Positions 53,455-62,113 of a stretch of DNA of 64,000 nt are shown piece after piece. Made by a program: the position numbers and the translations under genes. This DNA comes from Pseudonocardia alni (lineage in GTDB: Bacteria > Actinomycetota > Actinomycetes > Mycobacteriales > Pseudonocardiaceae). How positions within the stretch are numbered: the first letter of the stretch is position 1; each line of letters starts with the position of its first letter. Location: NCBI RefSeq assembly GCF_002813375.1, contig NZ_PHUJ01000003.1, forward strand, positions 1,364,001-1,428,000. The letters run 5' to 3'. The notes under the pieces are model-generated. The model made no database searches. It was not told where the DNA came from and worked only from the letters and a program-made list of their open reading frames with translations.

Positions 53455-55326
53455 ATGCGCATGCGGTTCGGCCCGGACTCCGACGACGAGTTCCACGCGG
53501 CCGCCCAGGAACTGCTCGACGGGTTCGCGGCGTGGCTGACCGAGAACGAGGTGGTCGCCGAACCGATGTCGGCGGAGCTGCTGCTGCAGTACAAGTGGCT
53601 CGCCGGCGACGGCGACCTCGCCGACTGGCCGCTGGAGCACGTCGAGACCTTCCTCGACGGCTGGTGCCCGCACATCGTGCTGGAGCACCGGCTGCCGGTG
53701 CGGCTGGTGCCCGCCAGCGTCGCCGCGTTCGTGGAGTACCTCGACGAGCGCGGGCTGCTCGCCCCGGGCTCGCCGCGGCCGTCGCAGGTGCGGCGGCTGT
53801 GCGGCGAGTACGTCGAGGAGTACGACGAGCTGGAGGCCGGGGCCGGGTCGCCGCTGCTCACCGAGCTGGGCGACGACCCGGACCCGGTGCGGATCCCCTC
53901 GCCCGCCGACCGGGCGGCGTCCGCGGCGCAGGCCCGGATCCTGCACGACGCGCGGGCGCTGGCCGGCTGGTGCGGCCCGCGCGGCCGGTCCCTGACCGCG
54001 ACGGGCAACCTGCGCCTCGCCGACGCCCGCGAGCTGGTCGGTCTGCTCGGCACCGGCGACGAGCCGGACCGTGTCGTCCGCCTCGACCGTTCGACCCGGC
54101 TGCGGACCCTGACCTGGGTGCTGGAGACGAGTGTGCGCGCCGGCGCGGTCCGGCGGGAGTCGGGGCGGCTGGTGGCGGTGCCGCGCTTCGCCGGGCTGGA
54201 CGACACCTCCGCCCACGAGGACCTGGTGCTCGCCGCCCGCGAGGTGGGCGCGCTGTCGACGGGCTGGCCGCACGTCGCCGCCGAGGACACCGCGGACCCG
54301 GACCTGCCCGTCCGGGAGGCCGCGCCGACCCCGGTCGACGACACCGCACCCGACGCGGACGTGGTGTTCACCGGTGAGATCGACGACGAGGCGATCGAGG
54401 CGCTGTTGCGCGCCGAGGAGGGTCCGCCCTCGGAGGACGCGACCCCGGCCCTGCTGTTCCTGCTGCGCCACGTCGACGACGGCGTCGACCACGACGACCT
54501 GCGCCACGCCCTGGACGTGCTGCTCGACTGGACCGAGGACGCCGACGGGGACGCCGACGTCGCCTCGCTCCGGACCGCGACGCTGCTGGAGCAGCTGGAG
54601 CGGCTCGGGTTGGTCGAATGGGCCGGGTCGCGCCACGAGCCCGACGGGGCGGAGGAGGTCCGGGTCGGCGGCATCGTGCAGCTCACCCCGGGCGGGGTCG
54701 CGTGCGCGCTGCTGCTGCTCGCCGCGGAGGACCTGCACTACCCGACCCGGCCGGACCCGGCGGTCGCCTCGGCCGCGGAGATCGTCGAGCTGGCCGGGGA
54801 GGTCCCGCCCGACGAATGGCGCCGCGACATCGATGTCTGGCACGCCGCGCAGCCCGATCCGGCGCGGGCGGTGGCCGAGTTCGTGGCGGCGGCGCTCGCG
54901 CCGGGCCAGCCCCTGCTCGTCGCCCTCACCGCGACCGGCGTGGCTGCGGACCGCTTCGGCGCCGAGGCCGTCGACACCCTGCTGCACGACCACCTCGACG
55001 GCCCGCACCGCGGCATGGTGGCGCGCCGGCTGGTCGCGCGCGGCGAGCTCGACGCCGACGCCGTCGAGCCGGAGCTGCTCCTCACCGCCTCGATCGACGT
55101 GCTGGCCGTCGCGCTGGACACCGTCGACGCCGAGGACTGGCCGGACGCGTTCGCCGCCGAGTTCCCGCCCGAGACCCTCGAGGTGTTCGACGCCGTGTGG
55201 CAGCTGGACCACCCGCGGCTCGGCGAGGTGCTGGCCGCGCTCGGCGAGCACCACCCGGACGCCGCGGTGGCCAAGGCCGCACGCCGGGCCCGGGAACGCT
55301 GGCGCAGCCGGACCGGGGGCGCCTGA
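53455..55326 (+). CDS. Large hypothetical protein
   Basis: 623 residues from ATG 53455, acidic and helix-rich, no recognised domain. The N-terminus (DEFHAAAQELLDGFAAWLTE, then YKWLAGDGDLADWPLEHVET) and a HEAT-like C-terminus recall uncharacterised actinomycete proteins. Its stop is 53 bases before dinB, on the same strand. A functional link is unproven. Confidence 0.7.
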   Translation: MRMRFGPDSDDEFHAAAQELLDGFAAWLTENEVVAEPMSAELLLQYKWLAGDGDLADWPLEHVETFLDGWCPHIVLEHRLPVRLVPASVAAFVEYLDERGLLAPGSPRPSQVRRLCGEYVEEYDELEAGAGSPLLTELGDDPDPVRIPSPADRAASAAQARILHDARALAGWCGPRGRSLTATGNLRLADARELVGLLGTGDEPDRVVRLDRSTRLRTLTWVLETSVRAGAVRRESGRLVAVPRFAGLDDTSAHEDLVLAAREVGALSTGWPHVAAEDTADPDLPVREAAPTPVDDTAPDADVVFTGEIDDEAIEALLRAEEGPPSEDATPALLFLLRHVDDGVDHDDLRHALDVLLDWTEDADGDADVASLRTATLLEQLERLGLVEWAGSRHEPDGAEEVRVGGIVQLTPGGVACALLLLAAEDLHYPTRPDPAVASAAEIVELAGEVPPDEWRRDIDVWHAAQPDPARAVAEFVAAALAPGQPLLVALTATGVAADRFGAEAVDTLLHDHLDGPHRGMVARRLVARGELDADAVEPELLLTASIDVLAVALDTVDAEDWPDAFAAEFPPETLEVFDAVWQLDHPRLGEVLAALGEHHPDAAVAKAARRARERWRSRTGGA

Positions 55327-55366
55327 GCCGTCGGGCGCAGCCGCTCGCCGCGGACCCCGCCGCATG

Positions 55367-55380
55367 CGAACATGTGTTCG
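55367..55380. promoter_or_regulatory. LexA (SOS) box at the start of dinB
   Basis: CGAACATGTGTTCG is a near-palindrome matching the actinobacterial SOS box GAAC-N4-GTTC. Its last base is the first base of the dinB GTG (55380), so LexA binding here should block the polymerase gene until DNA damage. Confidence 0.8.
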
Positions 55381-56663
55381 TGCGCGGCCTGGCCACCATC
55401 CTGCATGCCGACCTGGACTCGTTCTACGCGTCGGTCGAGCAGCGCGACGACCCGCGCCTGCGGGGGCGGCCGGTGGTCGTGGGCGGCGGTGTCGTGCTGG
55501 CCGCGAGCTACGAGGCCAAGGCGCACGGCGTGCGGACCGCCATGAACGGCCGCCAGGCGCGGGCGCTGTGCCCGCAGGCGATCGTCGTCCCGCCGCGGAT
55601 GGCGGCCTACTCCGAGGCGAGCCGCCGGGTGTTCGCGCTGTTCCGCGACACGACCCCGGAGGTCGAGGGGCTGTCGATCGACGAGGCGTTCCTGGAGGTC
55701 GGCGGGCTGGCGAGGATCGCGGGCACGCCCCGGGAGATCGCCGCCCGGCTGCGCGAGCGGGTGGCCCGGGAGGCGGGGCTGCCGATCAGCGTCGGCGTGG
55801 CCCGCACCAAGTTCCTCGCCAAGGTGGCCAGTGGGGCGTCGAAACCGGACGGGCTGCTCGTCGTCGACCCGGCGCGGGAGCGGGAGTTCCTGCACCCGCT
55901 GCCGGTGCGCAGCCTGTGGGGCGTCGGGGCGGTGACGGCGGGGCGACTGCACGAGGTGGGCGTGCGGACCGTCGCCGACGTCGCCGCGCTCGGCGAGGCC
56001 GCGCTCGTGTCCTACCTGGGGCCGGCCGCGGGACGGCACCTGCACGCGCTCGCGCACCTGCGGGACCCCCGCCCGGTGGACACGCACCGGACACGCCGCT
56101 CGATCGGGTCGCAGCGGGCCCTGGGTCGCCACCCGCGCACCGACACCGAGCTCGACGGCATCCTGGCCTCGACCGTCGACCGGCTGGCCCGGCGCCTGCG
56201 CGCCCCCCGCGGGTCCGACCGCGACGAGCCGGACGAGACCGTCGACATCGACGGCCCGTCCGTACCGCGCGACGCGGGTGGGGCCGCGACGGGCGGCCGG
56301 GTCTGCCGCACCGTCGTGCTGCGGGTGCGGTTCGGCGACTACGCCCGGATCACGCGGTCGCACACGCTGCCGGTCGCGACCGCGCACACGCCGACGATCC
56401 TCTCCGCCGCCCGCCGGCTGCTGAGCGACGCCCTTCCCGAGATCCACGCCCGCGGCATCACCCTGCTCGGCCTGTCGCTGACCAACCTGGACCGCGACGA
56501 CGCCCTGCAGCTGGAGCTCCCCCTCGACGCCCACGCCGGCCCGGCCCTGGACACCGCGCTCGACGCCGTCCGGAGCCGGTTCGGCTCGGCCTCGGTCGGC
56601 CGCGCCAGCCGCCTCGGCCACGACGAGGGACTGCAGGTGCCCCTGCTGCCCGAACACGAGTGA
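55380..56663 (+). CDS. dinB: DNA polymerase IV (Y-family, DinB)
   Basis: 427 residues from GTG 55380; GTG 55374 is another choice, but it lies inside the SOS box. The catalytic palm shows LHADLDSFYASVEQ, AASYEAKAHGVRTAM and SIDEAFLEV (SIDEA metal site), then SVGVARTKFLAKVASGASKP and the little-finger domain. QLELPL near the C-terminus is a likely beta-clamp motif. The palm-to-thumb region is complete. It is an error-prone translesion polymerase, and the LexA box predicts SOS control. Confidence 0.92.
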   Translation: MRGLATILHADLDSFYASVEQRDDPRLRGRPVVVGGGVVLAASYEAKAHGVRTAMNGRQARALCPQAIVVPPRMAAYSEASRRVFALFRDTTPEVEGLSIDEAFLEVGGLARIAGTPREIAARLRERVAREAGLPISVGVARTKFLAKVASGASKPDGLLVVDPAREREFLHPLPVRSLWGVGAVTAGRLHEVGVRTVADVAALGEAALVSYLGPAAGRHLHALAHLRDPRPVDTHRTRRSIGSQRALGRHPRTDTELDGILASTVDRLARRLRAPRGSDRDEPDETVDIDGPSVPRDAGGAATGGRVCRTVVLRVRFGDYARITRSHTLPVATAHTPTILSAARRLLSDALPEIHARGITLLGLSLTNLDRDDALQLELPLDAHAGPALDTALDAVRSRFGSASVGRASRLGHDEGLQVPLLPEHE

Positions 56664-56665
56664 TC

Positions 56666-56682
56666 GTCAACCCGAGGTTGAC
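56666..56682. promoter_or_regulatory. Operator palindrome 1
   Basis: GTCAACCCGAGGTTGAC: 7-base perfect arms around CGA. It overlaps the predicted -35 box of the HTH-Clp_N gene and shares GTCAAC/GTTGAC half-sites with the second palindrome. Confidence 0.65.
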
Positions 56683-56706
56683 GAACCATTACCGTCAACT
56701 TACGGT
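56678..56706 (+). promoter_or_regulatory. Promoter of the HTH-Clp_N gene
   Basis: TTGACG (56678-56683), a 17-base spacer, and TACGGT (56701-56706) fit a vegetative sigma factor. The predicted start of transcription is at or next to the ATG at 56713, giving a leaderless mRNA. Each hexamer lies within one of two operator palindromes. Confidence 0.6.
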
Positions 56707-56710
56707 TGAC
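56694..56710. promoter_or_regulatory. Operator palindrome 2
   Basis: GTCAACTTACGGTTGAC, 6-base arms, overlapping the -10 box and ending two bases before the ATG. Its centre is 28 bases from that of palindrome 1, close to three helical turns, so one regulator could occupy both on roughly the same face. Confidence 0.65.
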
Positions 56711-56712
56711 GC

Positions 56713-57459
56713 ATGACCTCACCGACGCCCCTGGGGGGCACCGTCCGCCTCGACGACCTCATCCACGCCATCACCTCGGTCCACCAGGACCCGCTGGAGC
56801 AGCTCTCCGACGCCGTGCTCGCCGGGGACCACCTCGGCGAGGTCGCCGACCACCTGATCGGCCACTTCGTGGACCGGGCCCGCCGGGCCGGGGCGTCGTG
56901 GACCGACATCGGCCGCAGCATGGGGGTCTCCAAGCAGGCCGCGCAGAAGCGGTTCGTCACCCGTCCGGACGCCCCGGAGAACATGGCGCAGGGCTTCGAG
57001 CGGTTCACCCCGCGGGCCCGCAACGTCGTGGTCTCCGCGCAGAACGAGGCCCGTACGGCCGAGAGCGACCGGATCACCCCGGCGCACCTGGTCCTCGGGC
57101 TGCTCGCCGAGCCGCAGGGGCTGGCCGTCGCGCTGCTGACCGGGCTGGGGACCGACACCACGGCGCTGCGCGAGACCGCCGTCGCCGCGCTCCCGGAACG
57201 GGCGACGACGGTGCCCGCCCTGATCCCGTTCGACCCGGCCGCGAAGAAGGCCCTGGAGCTGACCTTCCGGCACGCACTGCGGATGGGGCACAACTACGTC
57301 GGGACCGAGCACGTCCTGCTGGCCCTGCTGGAGCAGGAGGACGGCGACGGTGTCCTGACCCGGTCGGGCGTCGACGGTGAGCGGGTGGAGCAGGCCGTCA
57401 CCGAGGCGATCGCCGCGATGACCGGGGGCGGGGCAGCGACCGGGGCCGGGGAGAGCTGA
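56713..57459 (+). CDS. HTH plus Clp N-terminal-domain regulator
   Basis: 248 residues. An N-terminal HTH (WTDIGRSMGVSKQAAQKRF, about 62-80) precedes two Clp_N (ClpC/ClpB N-domain) repeats starting near FERFTPRARNVVVSAQNEA and around FDPAAKKALELTFRHALRMG with HNYVGTEHVLLALL. No ATPase modules or protease parts exist. It may bind protein-quality signals with its Clp_N part and DNA with its HTH. The two palindromes overlapping its own promoter suggest autorepression (inference). Confidence 0.8.
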   Translation: MTSPTPLGGTVRLDDLIHAITSVHQDPLEQLSDAVLAGDHLGEVADHLIGHFVDRARRAGASWTDIGRSMGVSKQAAQKRFVTRPDAPENMAQGFERFTPRARNVVVSAQNEARTAESDRITPAHLVLGLLAEPQGLAVALLTGLGTDTTALRETAVAALPERATTVPALIPFDPAAKKALELTFRHALRMGHNYVGTEHVLLALLEQEDGDGVLTRSGVDGERVEQAVTEAIAAMTGGGAATGAGES

Positions 57460-57499
57460 CGGCGGCGCCGTGGTGCACCGGGGCAGGACCCGGGCAGGC

Positions 57500-58375
57500 T
57501 CAGGTCGCGAGCTCGATGCTCCCCCGCACCGACTCCGGTGCCCCGTCGGACCCGGCCGCGACGTCGATGCGGTCCCCGTCCGGGGTCCCGCCGACCCAGA
57601 CGTCGGCGCCGGCGAAAGCCGGTGCGGTGAGGCGGTACTCGAAGCCGCGCACGAACGCCGTCGGGCGGTGGCGGCGCGCGATCTCCAGGCCGAGCAGGGC
57701 GAACAGCGGGCCGTGCACGACCAGGCCGGGGTAGCCCTCGACGCCGGTGACGTAGGGCAGGTCGTAGTGGATGCGGTGGGTGTTGTAGGTCAGCGCCGAC
57801 ATCCGGAACAGCAGCTCCGGGCCGGTCGGCACGGTGAAGGCCCACTCGTGCTCCGGGCGCGGCGCCGGGTCCGGCGCGACCGTGCCCCGGACGGTGCCGG
57901 CCGGCTGCGAGCGGTAGACGATGTCCTGCTCCTCGACGCAGAGCAGCGTGTCGCCGCGGCGGAACTCCGCCCGCGTCGTCACGAACGCCATCTCGCCGCT
58001 GCGGCCCTGCTTGACCCGGACCGGGCCGAGCTCCTGGCGGCGGGTCACCGGTTCGCCGACCCGCCACGGGGCGTGCCAGGTCAGGCGTCCGCCGGCGAAC
58101 ATGCGTCGCCGGTCCAGGACCGGCGGCAGGAAGTGGCCCTCGCGGGGGTGGCCGTCGTCGCCGAGCGCGGACATCGGCGGGGTGTCGAGGAAGGCGAGCC
58201 AGTGCCACAGCGGCGGGAGCGGGTCCCCGTCGGCGGCGACCGGGTCGAGGTCGAGCAGCCCGGAGAACGCGGCGACCGACCACGGGGTGACGGTGTCGGT
58301 GCCGACGAGAGGTCCGGGGGCCCAGCCGTCGAGGGCGGCGGAGAGGTCGGCGGGGGCGTTGCCGGGGCCGGTCAC
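57500..58375 (-). CDS. FAS1-like/MaoC hotdog dehydratase (mesaconyl-CoA hydratase-like)
   Basis: 291 residues from GTG 58375, overlapping the upstream stop as GTGA. Two hotdog units are suggested: an N-terminal RRMFAGGRLTWHAPWRVGE and a C-terminal one with SALTYNTHRIHYDLPY and GYPGLVVHGPLFALL, where the His is the likely catalytic residue. The HTD2-type family hydrates or dehydrates enoyl-CoA thioesters. Last gene of the lipid operon. Confidence 0.85.
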   Translation of the reverse strand: MTGPGNAPADLSAALDGWAPGPLVGTDTVTPWSVAAFSGLLDLDPVAADGDPLPPLWHWLAFLDTPPMSALGDDGHPREGHFLPPVLDRRRMFAGGRLTWHAPWRVGEPVTRRQELGPVRVKQGRSGEMAFVTTRAEFRRGDTLLCVEEQDIVYRSQPAGTVRGTVAPDPAPRPEHEWAFTVPTGPELLFRMSALTYNTHRIHYDLPYVTGVEGYPGLVVHGPLFALLGLEIARRHRPTAFVRGFEYRLTAPAFAGADVWVGGTPDGDRIDVAAGSDGAPESVRGSIELAT

Positions 58376-59166
58376 GACGCGACCTGGTAGCGGGTGTGCT
58401 GCAGGATCGTCCAGGCCACCAGCGCCGGGTTGTCCACCATCGGCACGTGGCCCACGCCGGGGAGCACGACCAGCTCGGCGCCGGGGACGGCGTCCATCAG
58501 CGGGCGGCCGTAGCGGCCGTAGGGGATCGTGCGGTCCGAGCCGGCCCAGGCGACCCGCACCGGGCAGGGCAGCTGCTCGAACGGTGTGATGGCGGTGTCC
58601 ATCCGCGCCGCGGACAGCAGCGGCTCCAGGATGGTGCAGCCGGCGAGGTCGTCGAACAGCTCGGCCACCTCGTCGGCGGTGTAGCGGTCGGCGTGCTCGG
58701 CCACGGTGAGCAGGAGCAGCCTGCGGATCGCCCCGCACGAGGCCAGCGTGCGCATCGGCGCCCACCCGGCGAGCAGTGCCCCGAGCCGGAACACCACGAG
58801 CAGCCGGTACAGGTCCGAGGGCACCGACCAGGCCCCGGCCGGGGACAGCCCGACGACCGAGCGGGCCCGGCCGCGGCGGGCGAGCTCCAGCGCGGCCCAG
58901 CCGCCCAGGGAGTTGCCGACCACGTGCGGCCGTTCCGGCACACCCAGCGCGTCGAGCTCCTCGACCAGGGCGTCGACCATCAGGTCCATGCTGAACTCGC
59001 CCTCGGGCATCGACGGGCCGTCGAGGTGCCCGGGCATCGTGACCGCCCAGACCTCGTGGTGCTCCTCCAGCATGGGCAGCAGCGGCTTCCAGGCCCGCCA
59101 GGAGGAGGTCATCCCGTGGAGCAGCAGCAGCGGCTCCCCCGAGCCGCCGACGTGGTGTGCGCTCAT
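58372..59166 (-). CDS. Alpha/beta hydrolase (lipase/esterase-like)
   Basis: 264 residues from ATG 59166 (ATGA overlap upstream). Oxyanion LLLLHGMTSSWRAWKPLL, nucleophile GNSLGGWAALE, Asp in WAGSDRTIPYG and His in GVGHVPM complete the triad. It sits in the operon position of M. tuberculosis lipQ (Rv2485c), although the sequence family need not be the same. Likely a lipid or CoA-ester hydrolase. Confidence 0.85.
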   Translation of the reverse strand: MSAHHVGGSGEPLLLLHGMTSSWRAWKPLLPMLEEHHEVWAVTMPGHLDGPSMPEGEFSMDLMVDALVEELDALGVPERPHVVGNSLGGWAALELARRGRARSVVGLSPAGAWSVPSDLYRLLVVFRLGALLAGWAPMRTLASCGAIRRLLLLTVAEHADRYTADEVAELFDDLAGCTILEPLLSAARMDTAITPFEQLPCPVRVAWAGSDRTIPYGRYGRPLMDAVPGAELVVLPGVGHVPMVDNPALVAWTILQHTRYQVAS

Positions 59167-60599
59167 CCGACGATCATGGGCTCGGCGGCCCCGGGCTGCA
59201 GCGCGAGGACCTCCGCGAACCCCCCGGCCAGGCAGCGGGCGAACTCCTCGCGGTCGGTGATCGCGGCCGCGTCGATGTTCGCCCCGACGCAGCACAGGTC
59301 CCCGTGGGTGACCACCGAGATCATCGCCGCGCAGCCGGGCAGCGGCGCGAACGGGTAGACGCGGTCGATCCGGGCGCCGCACAGGAACGCCTCGGACCGC
59401 AGCCCCGGCACGTTCGACGCCTGCAGGTCGTTGCCCTGGGTCGAGCCGCCCGCGACCAGGGTCAGCAGCGGGCCGGGCAGCCGGGCCAGCAGCGGCGCGA
59501 CGACGTCGGGGCTCTCCAGCGCGGGCTCGGAACGGGCGGCACGCATCTGTTCGGACACCTCCCGGATCCGCCGGGCCGGGTCGGCGGTGCCCATCGGCGC
59601 GGCGAGCCGGGCCGGTGCCCAGCGGTTGCCGCCTGCGGCGTCGCCCTCGCGGCGCACCGACACCGGTACCGAGGTGCGCAGGGTCGCGTCGCCGGTGACC
59701 GGGTGTCCCATCGCCTCGTGGTAGAGCCGGAAGGCGCCCAGCAGGGACGCGACGAAGGCGTCGTTGAACGAGCCGCCCACCGACTTGCCCGCCGCCCGCA
59801 GGTCGGCGAAGTCGACGTCGAGCGCCACGAACCGCCAGGACATCCCCCGCGGTCGCAGCAGCTCCGAGGCACCGCCGGGCGGCGGGGACAGCACCCGCAG
59901 CGCCGAGTCGAGGTAGCGGGCGGTGTCGCGGGCCGCCGACAGCGGGTGGGTGAGCGCGCCGACGACGTCGCGGGCGGCACGGGCGGCCGCCGGGACGATC
60001 CCGGCCTCGCGGCGGACCAGCCGGTCGACCTCGGCGAGCGGGTCGGGCGAGGTCGGCTCGGGCGCGGCGGGCTGCGGCTTGGTGTCGTCGTGCTCGCGCT
60101 TGCGGCTGTGCAGCTGCGACAGGAGCTGGACCACGCCCATGCCGTCGGTGAGCACGTGGTGCAGCTTCAGCAGGAACGCCGCACGCCCGCCGGGCAGCCC
60201 CTCGACGAGCATGGCCTCCCACGGCGGACGCTCCCGGTCGAACGGGGTCATCATGAACTGCTCGGCGATCGGGGACAGCTCCGCCCAGAAGCCCGGTCCG
60301 GCGCCGGGGATCCGCACCCGGCGCAGGTGGTAGTGGAGGTCGAACTCGAGGTCGTGGATCCAGTACGGCGTACCGAGCCCGCCCAGCGGCTCCCGGATGC
60401 GCTCGCGGAAGCGCGGGACCATCCGCGTCGCCCAGTCCACGGCGGCGACGAGCCGGTCCCAGTCGGGCTTGGCGTCGAGCAGCTCGACGGCCAGGACCGG
60501 GGACCGGAAACGGGGGTCGTCACCCTCGGCCCGCCACATCATGACCTCGAACGGCGACATCTCGCGGGCCGAACCCCAGCCCGCCGGGGAGTCGCTCAT
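59163..60599 (-). CDS. Wax ester synthase/diacylglycerol acyltransferase (WS/DGAT)
   Basis: 478 residues from ATG 60599 (ATGA overlap). The catalytic HHxxxDG motif is LKLHHVLTDGMGVVQ (about 145-159), in the usual N-terminal half, with PPWEAMLVEGLPGGRAA before it and the C-terminal NDAFVASLLGAFR-type segment (second half). It makes triacylglycerol or wax esters from acyl-CoA. Matches Rv2484c by position. Confidence 0.92.
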   Translation of the reverse strand: MSDSPAGWGSAREMSPFEVMMWRAEGDDPRFRSPVLAVELLDAKPDWDRLVAAVDWATRMVPRFRERIREPLGGLGTPYWIHDLEFDLHYHLRRVRIPGAGPGFWAELSPIAEQFMMTPFDRERPPWEAMLVEGLPGGRAAFLLKLHHVLTDGMGVVQLLSQLHSRKREHDDTKPQPAAPEPTSPDPLAEVDRLVRREAGIVPAAARAARDVVGALTHPLSAARDTARYLDSALRVLSPPPGGASELLRPRGMSWRFVALDVDFADLRAAGKSVGGSFNDAFVASLLGAFRLYHEAMGHPVTGDATLRTSVPVSVRREGDAAGGNRWAPARLAAPMGTADPARRIREVSEQMRAARSEPALESPDVVAPLLARLPGPLLTLVAGGSTQGNDLQASNVPGLRSEAFLCGARIDRVYPFAPLPGCAAMISVVTHGDLCCVGANIDAAAITDREEFARCLAGGFAEVLALQPGAAEPMIVG

Positions 60600-62113
60600 G
60601 CCGGGTCCTCCTGGCTGTGGTCGCTGCGGTCGTACTGCTGGGCGATGCGGCGCTCCGGCCACGCGGCGAGGGTGTCGAGGAACCGGCCGCGGACCTCCTC
60701 GGCGTACTTCCCGGCGTCCTCGGGGACCCAGGACGAGGTGTCCACCGGGGGCAGGACGGCGACCTGCACGGTCCCGCCGCGCAACGTCTGGGCGCCGCGC
60801 CACATGATCTCCCCGGCGTTGCGGATGACCACGGGCACGATCGGCACCCCGGCCTGCATCGCGATGTGGAACGCGCCCTTCTTGAACGGGCCGAGCCGGG
60901 GCGTCGGCGAGCGCGTGCCCTCCGGCGCCATCGCGAGGGAGATCCCCTCGTCGCGCAGCTTGTCGACGGCCGGCTGCAGCGCCGCGCGGGCGGCGCGGGA
61001 GTTGGAGCGGTCGATGAACGCGACGTCGGCGGCCCAGAACAGCTGCCCCCACACGGGGATCTGCGCGGCCTCCTTCTTCGCGACGCCGGTGAAGCTCTCG
61101 CGCAGCAGCTTCATCAGCACCGGCACGTCGAACTTGGACTGGTGGTTGAACACGAACACGCACGGCCGCGCGGAGTGCAGGTACTCCGCGCCGGTCACCT
61201 CGACGTCGATCCCGGCGAGCCCGAAGGCGACGTCGGCGCCGACCGAGCCGGCCATGTCGACGAACCGGCGGCGCGAGCCGTGCAGCAGCCCGGCCCCGGC
61301 CGCGGCGGCCAGCCCGCCGGCCATGCCGCCGTAGAAGACAGCCGTGCGGGCGACGTCGGTGACGCTGGGGAACAGCCCGCCGCGGGGTGCGCAGTCGAGC
61401 ACCGGCCATCCCCGCTCGCCGGCGAGCGCGCGCAGCGAGTCGGTCGGTGACACCGCGACCGCGTGGCCGACGGCGGACAGGAACTCCGCGTCCTCGGTGC
61501 CGTTGGCGTAGCCGAAGCAGCCCGCCAGGTCGACACCGTGCGCGGCGGCGTCGGCGCGGACCGCCTCGGCCTTGCCGGTGCCCCACAGCGAGGTGCCCGC
61601 GACCCGGCCGGTGAGCACGCCGTCGTGCACCTCCAGCTCGGTGCACAGCACCCGGTCCGCGCCGAGCTCGTCGGCCATCGGCTGCACCTGGAACCGCGTC
61701 GCCGAGGACGCCATCACGACCTGGTGGCCCTGCTCCTGGTGGGCGGCGACCAGCTCCCACACCTCCGGGTGCAGCGAGCCCGCGATCTCGTCACGGAACA
61801 GCGTCCGCCCGAGGGCGTGGAGCTCGTCCTCGCTGCGGCCCTTCCAGGTCGCGAGCGTGATGGAGAGGAACTCCTTGAAGTCGTCGTCGGTGCGGATCCC
61901 GCGCATGCCCGACAGCACGGTGCGCACCATCTCGACCGGCCCGACGTCGAACTCGCGCAGCCGTTTGCGGTAGAAGGCCCCCGCGGAGTAGCCGTCGATG
62001 ACGGTGCCGTCGTAGTCGAAGTACGCGACCGTCCCCGGTCCCGGCTCCGCCTCCCGGATGGCCCGGAGCCGGTCCCGGGTGTCCCCGGCCGGCGTCCCGT
62101 CAGCTGGCGACAC
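60596..62113 (-). CDS. Fused HAD phosphatase and 1-acylglycerol-phosphate acyltransferase
   Basis: 505 residues from GTG 62113; GTG 62131 is possible. The N-terminal HAD-IB domain has FDYDGTVIDGYSA (catalytic DxD intact) and VVMASSATRFQVQPMADELG. The C-terminal PlsC acyltransferase has NHQSKFD (NHx4D type), a hydrophobic stretch, and EGTRSPTPRLGPFKKGA. It would acylate lysophosphatidate and dephosphorylate phosphatidate or a relative. Position matches Rv2483c (plsC). Confidence 0.9.
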   Translation of the reverse strand: MSPADGTPAGDTRDRLRAIREAEPGPGTVAYFDYDGTVIDGYSAGAFYRKRLREFDVGPVEMVRTVLSGMRGIRTDDDFKEFLSITLATWKGRSEDELHALGRTLFRDEIAGSLHPEVWELVAAHQEQGHQVVMASSATRFQVQPMADELGADRVLCTELEVHDGVLTGRVAGTSLWGTGKAEAVRADAAAHGVDLAGCFGYANGTEDAEFLSAVGHAVAVSPTDSLRALAGERGWPVLDCAPRGGLFPSVTDVARTAVFYGGMAGGLAAAAGAGLLHGSRRRFVDMAGSVGADVAFGLAGIDVEVTGAEYLHSARPCVFVFNHQSKFDVPVLMKLLRESFTGVAKKEAAQIPVWGQLFWAADVAFIDRSNSRAARAALQPAVDKLRDEGISLAMAPEGTRSPTPRLGPFKKGAFHIAMQAGVPIVPVVIRNAGEIMWRGAQTLRGGTVQVAVLPPVDTSSWVPEDAGKYAEEVRGRFLDTLAAWPERRIAQQYDRSDHSQEDPA

